Assembly (NCBI RefSeq): GCF_002119425.1
Contig: NZ_MDSU01000018.1
Span: 835,501 to 899,500 of the forward strand
Length of the DNA: 64,000 nt
Direction: 5' to 3'
Source of the DNA: Desulfurella amilsii
GTDB lineage: Bacteria; Campylobacterota_A; Desulfurellia; Desulfurellales; Desulfurellaceae
Shown one piece after another: positions 63,480 through 64,000 of the stretch (positions are counted from its first letter, which is position 1; every line of letters begins with the position of its first letter). Below the pieces are notes generated by a model. It was not told where the DNA came from. It made no database searches and worked only from the letters and a program-made list of their open reading frames with translations. Both the position numbers and the translations under genes were made by a program.

Positions 63480-63517
63480 AAGGTTAAGATAGAAGCTAAC
63501 TTTTCTATCTTAACCTT
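63480..63517 (-). terminator. Perfect 15-bp hairpin between dnaK and dnaJ
   Basis: AAGGTTAAGATAGAA (63480-63494) and TTCTATCTTAACCTT (63503-63517) form a 15-bp perfect stem with an 8-base loop, between the dnaK stop (63534) and dnaJ start (63448). On the minus strand it is followed by ACCTTTAATTA, not a good T-run, so it may slow polymerase or protect the dnaK mRNA rather than fully terminate. Confidence 0.55.
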
Positions 63518-63533
63518 TGTGATTATTTAGAAA

Positions 63534-64000
63534 TTACTTACTATCATCTTTTTCTACTTCTGCTTCAACGACGTCCTCTTCTTTCTTTGAATTATCAGTG
63601 GCAGTTTGATCTTCATTTGATGAAGACTGTTTGTAGGCTTCTTCGGCTAGTTTGTGAGCTTTGTTTATAAGTTCATTCATTTTTGTTTCTATTTCTTCTT
63701 TTGTACCAGACTCAATTGCCTTCTTTGTAGCATCAATGGCATCTTGTATTTCTTTTTTCTCACTTTCTGAAATTTTATCGCCAAAGTCATTTAAGCTTTT
63801 TTGAGTCGAGTATACTATTGAGTCAGCTTTATTTTTAACCTCAACTAATTCTTTATACTTTCTATCTTCTTCTGCATGGAGCTCAGATTCTTTTACCATC
63901 CTCTCAATTTCTTCTTGAGTTAAGCCACTTGATGCTGTTATGCGAATTATTTGCTCTTTTCCTGTTGCTTTATCTTTTGCAGACACATTAAGTATACCGT
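63534..64000 (-). CDS. dnaK: Molecular chaperone DnaK, partial (C-terminal part)
   Basis: C-terminal end of Hsp70, cut by the window edge; about 155 codons are inside. It begins [20 protein letters not shown] in the substrate-binding domain, continues into the helical lid ([20 protein letters not shown]) and ends with the acidic tail [15 protein letters not shown]. dnaJ follows. Confidence 0.96.
   Translation of the reverse strand, partial: GILNVSAKDKATGKEQIIRITASSGLTQEEIERMVKESELHAEEDRKYKELVEVKNKADSIVYSTQKSLNDFGDKISESEKKEIQDAIDATKKAIESGTKEEIETKMNELINKAHKLAEEAYKQSSSNEDQTATDNSKKEEDVVEAEVEKDDSK

Overview
The window is an AT-rich bacterial chromosome segment with tightly packed genes. The gene content points to an anaerobic, sulfur-metabolising bacterium of the Desulfurella/Hippea kind (Campylobacterota, Desulfurellales); this is inferred from content, not proven. 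The pointers are an anaerobe-type oxygen-defence operon (rubrerythrin, superoxide reductase, flavodiiron protein, rubredoxins), futalosine-pathway menaquinone genes, a ferredoxin-dependent 2-oxoacid oxidoreductase, LPS genes, a split YeeE/YedE sulfur transporter, and a mitochondrial-type citrate synthase next to PrpB and PrpD. No phage, integron or CRISPR array was seen.

Layout. 1-10.9 kb (minus strand) is the classic transcription/translation block, read from high to low coordinates: tRNA-Thr, Tyr, Gly, Thr, tuf, rpmG, tRNA-Trp, secE, nusG, rplK, rplA, rplJ, rplL, rpoB, rpoC (cut by the window edge). A consensus promoter drives it and a hairpin with a T-tract sits between rplL and rpoB. 10.9-14.6 kb holds rfbB/rfbA and a divergent chemoreceptor. 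14.6-17.5 kb has three tRNAs followed by a decayed stretch: two gene relics (one an IS481-type transposase tail), an intact patatin-like gene and a broken PAP2-like gene. 17.6-21.2 kb is the methylcitrate operon (prpD, prpB, citrate/methylcitrate synthase). 21.5-24.1 kb has a cupin, an MFS exporter and a glycine-zipper lipoprotein. 24.1-27.7 kb is a seven-gene oxygen/peroxide-defence operon whose promoter carries a near-perfect Fur/PerR-type box. 27.7-30.8 kb is argJ, argC, rpsI, rplM.

30.8-37.7 kb (plus strand) is a long run of touching genes: acylphosphatase, a TPR protein, kdsD, kdsC, lptC, aroA, mqnE, mqnC, a HIT protein and a ModE-like regulator, linking Kdo/LPS, shikimate and menaquinone synthesis. 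After a FadL-type porin, 39.3-44.6 kb is a compact seven-gene operon: TorD-like chaperone, Tat-type Rieske protein, 2-oxoacid:ferredoxin oxidoreductase gamma-alpha-beta, a SPASM radical SAM enzyme and a sirtuin. This combination is the best candidate for an undescribed functional unit. 44.6-54.9 kb carries a P-type proton ATPase, MarC, a frameshifted small secreted protein, tRNA-Leu, an Old Yellow Enzyme-family reductase, fumarase, a 23S/tRNA uracil methyltransferase and the split YeeE/YedE pair. 54.9-64 kb carries a secreted repeat protein, priA, rpsU, RqcH, CvpA, an M23 peptidase, a MATE transporter, and dnaJ with the 3' end of dnaK.

Two cross-cutting patterns stand out. First, seven genes without a Shine-Dalgarno sequence have a good sigma-70-type promoter placed so that transcription would begin at or within a few bases of the start codon, suggesting leaderless mRNAs. 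Second, TTG starts are frequent (rplJ, patatin, cupin, flavodiiron protein, ModE-like, rpsU, MATE). All family assignments come from reading the translations and remembered family motifs; no database search was run.
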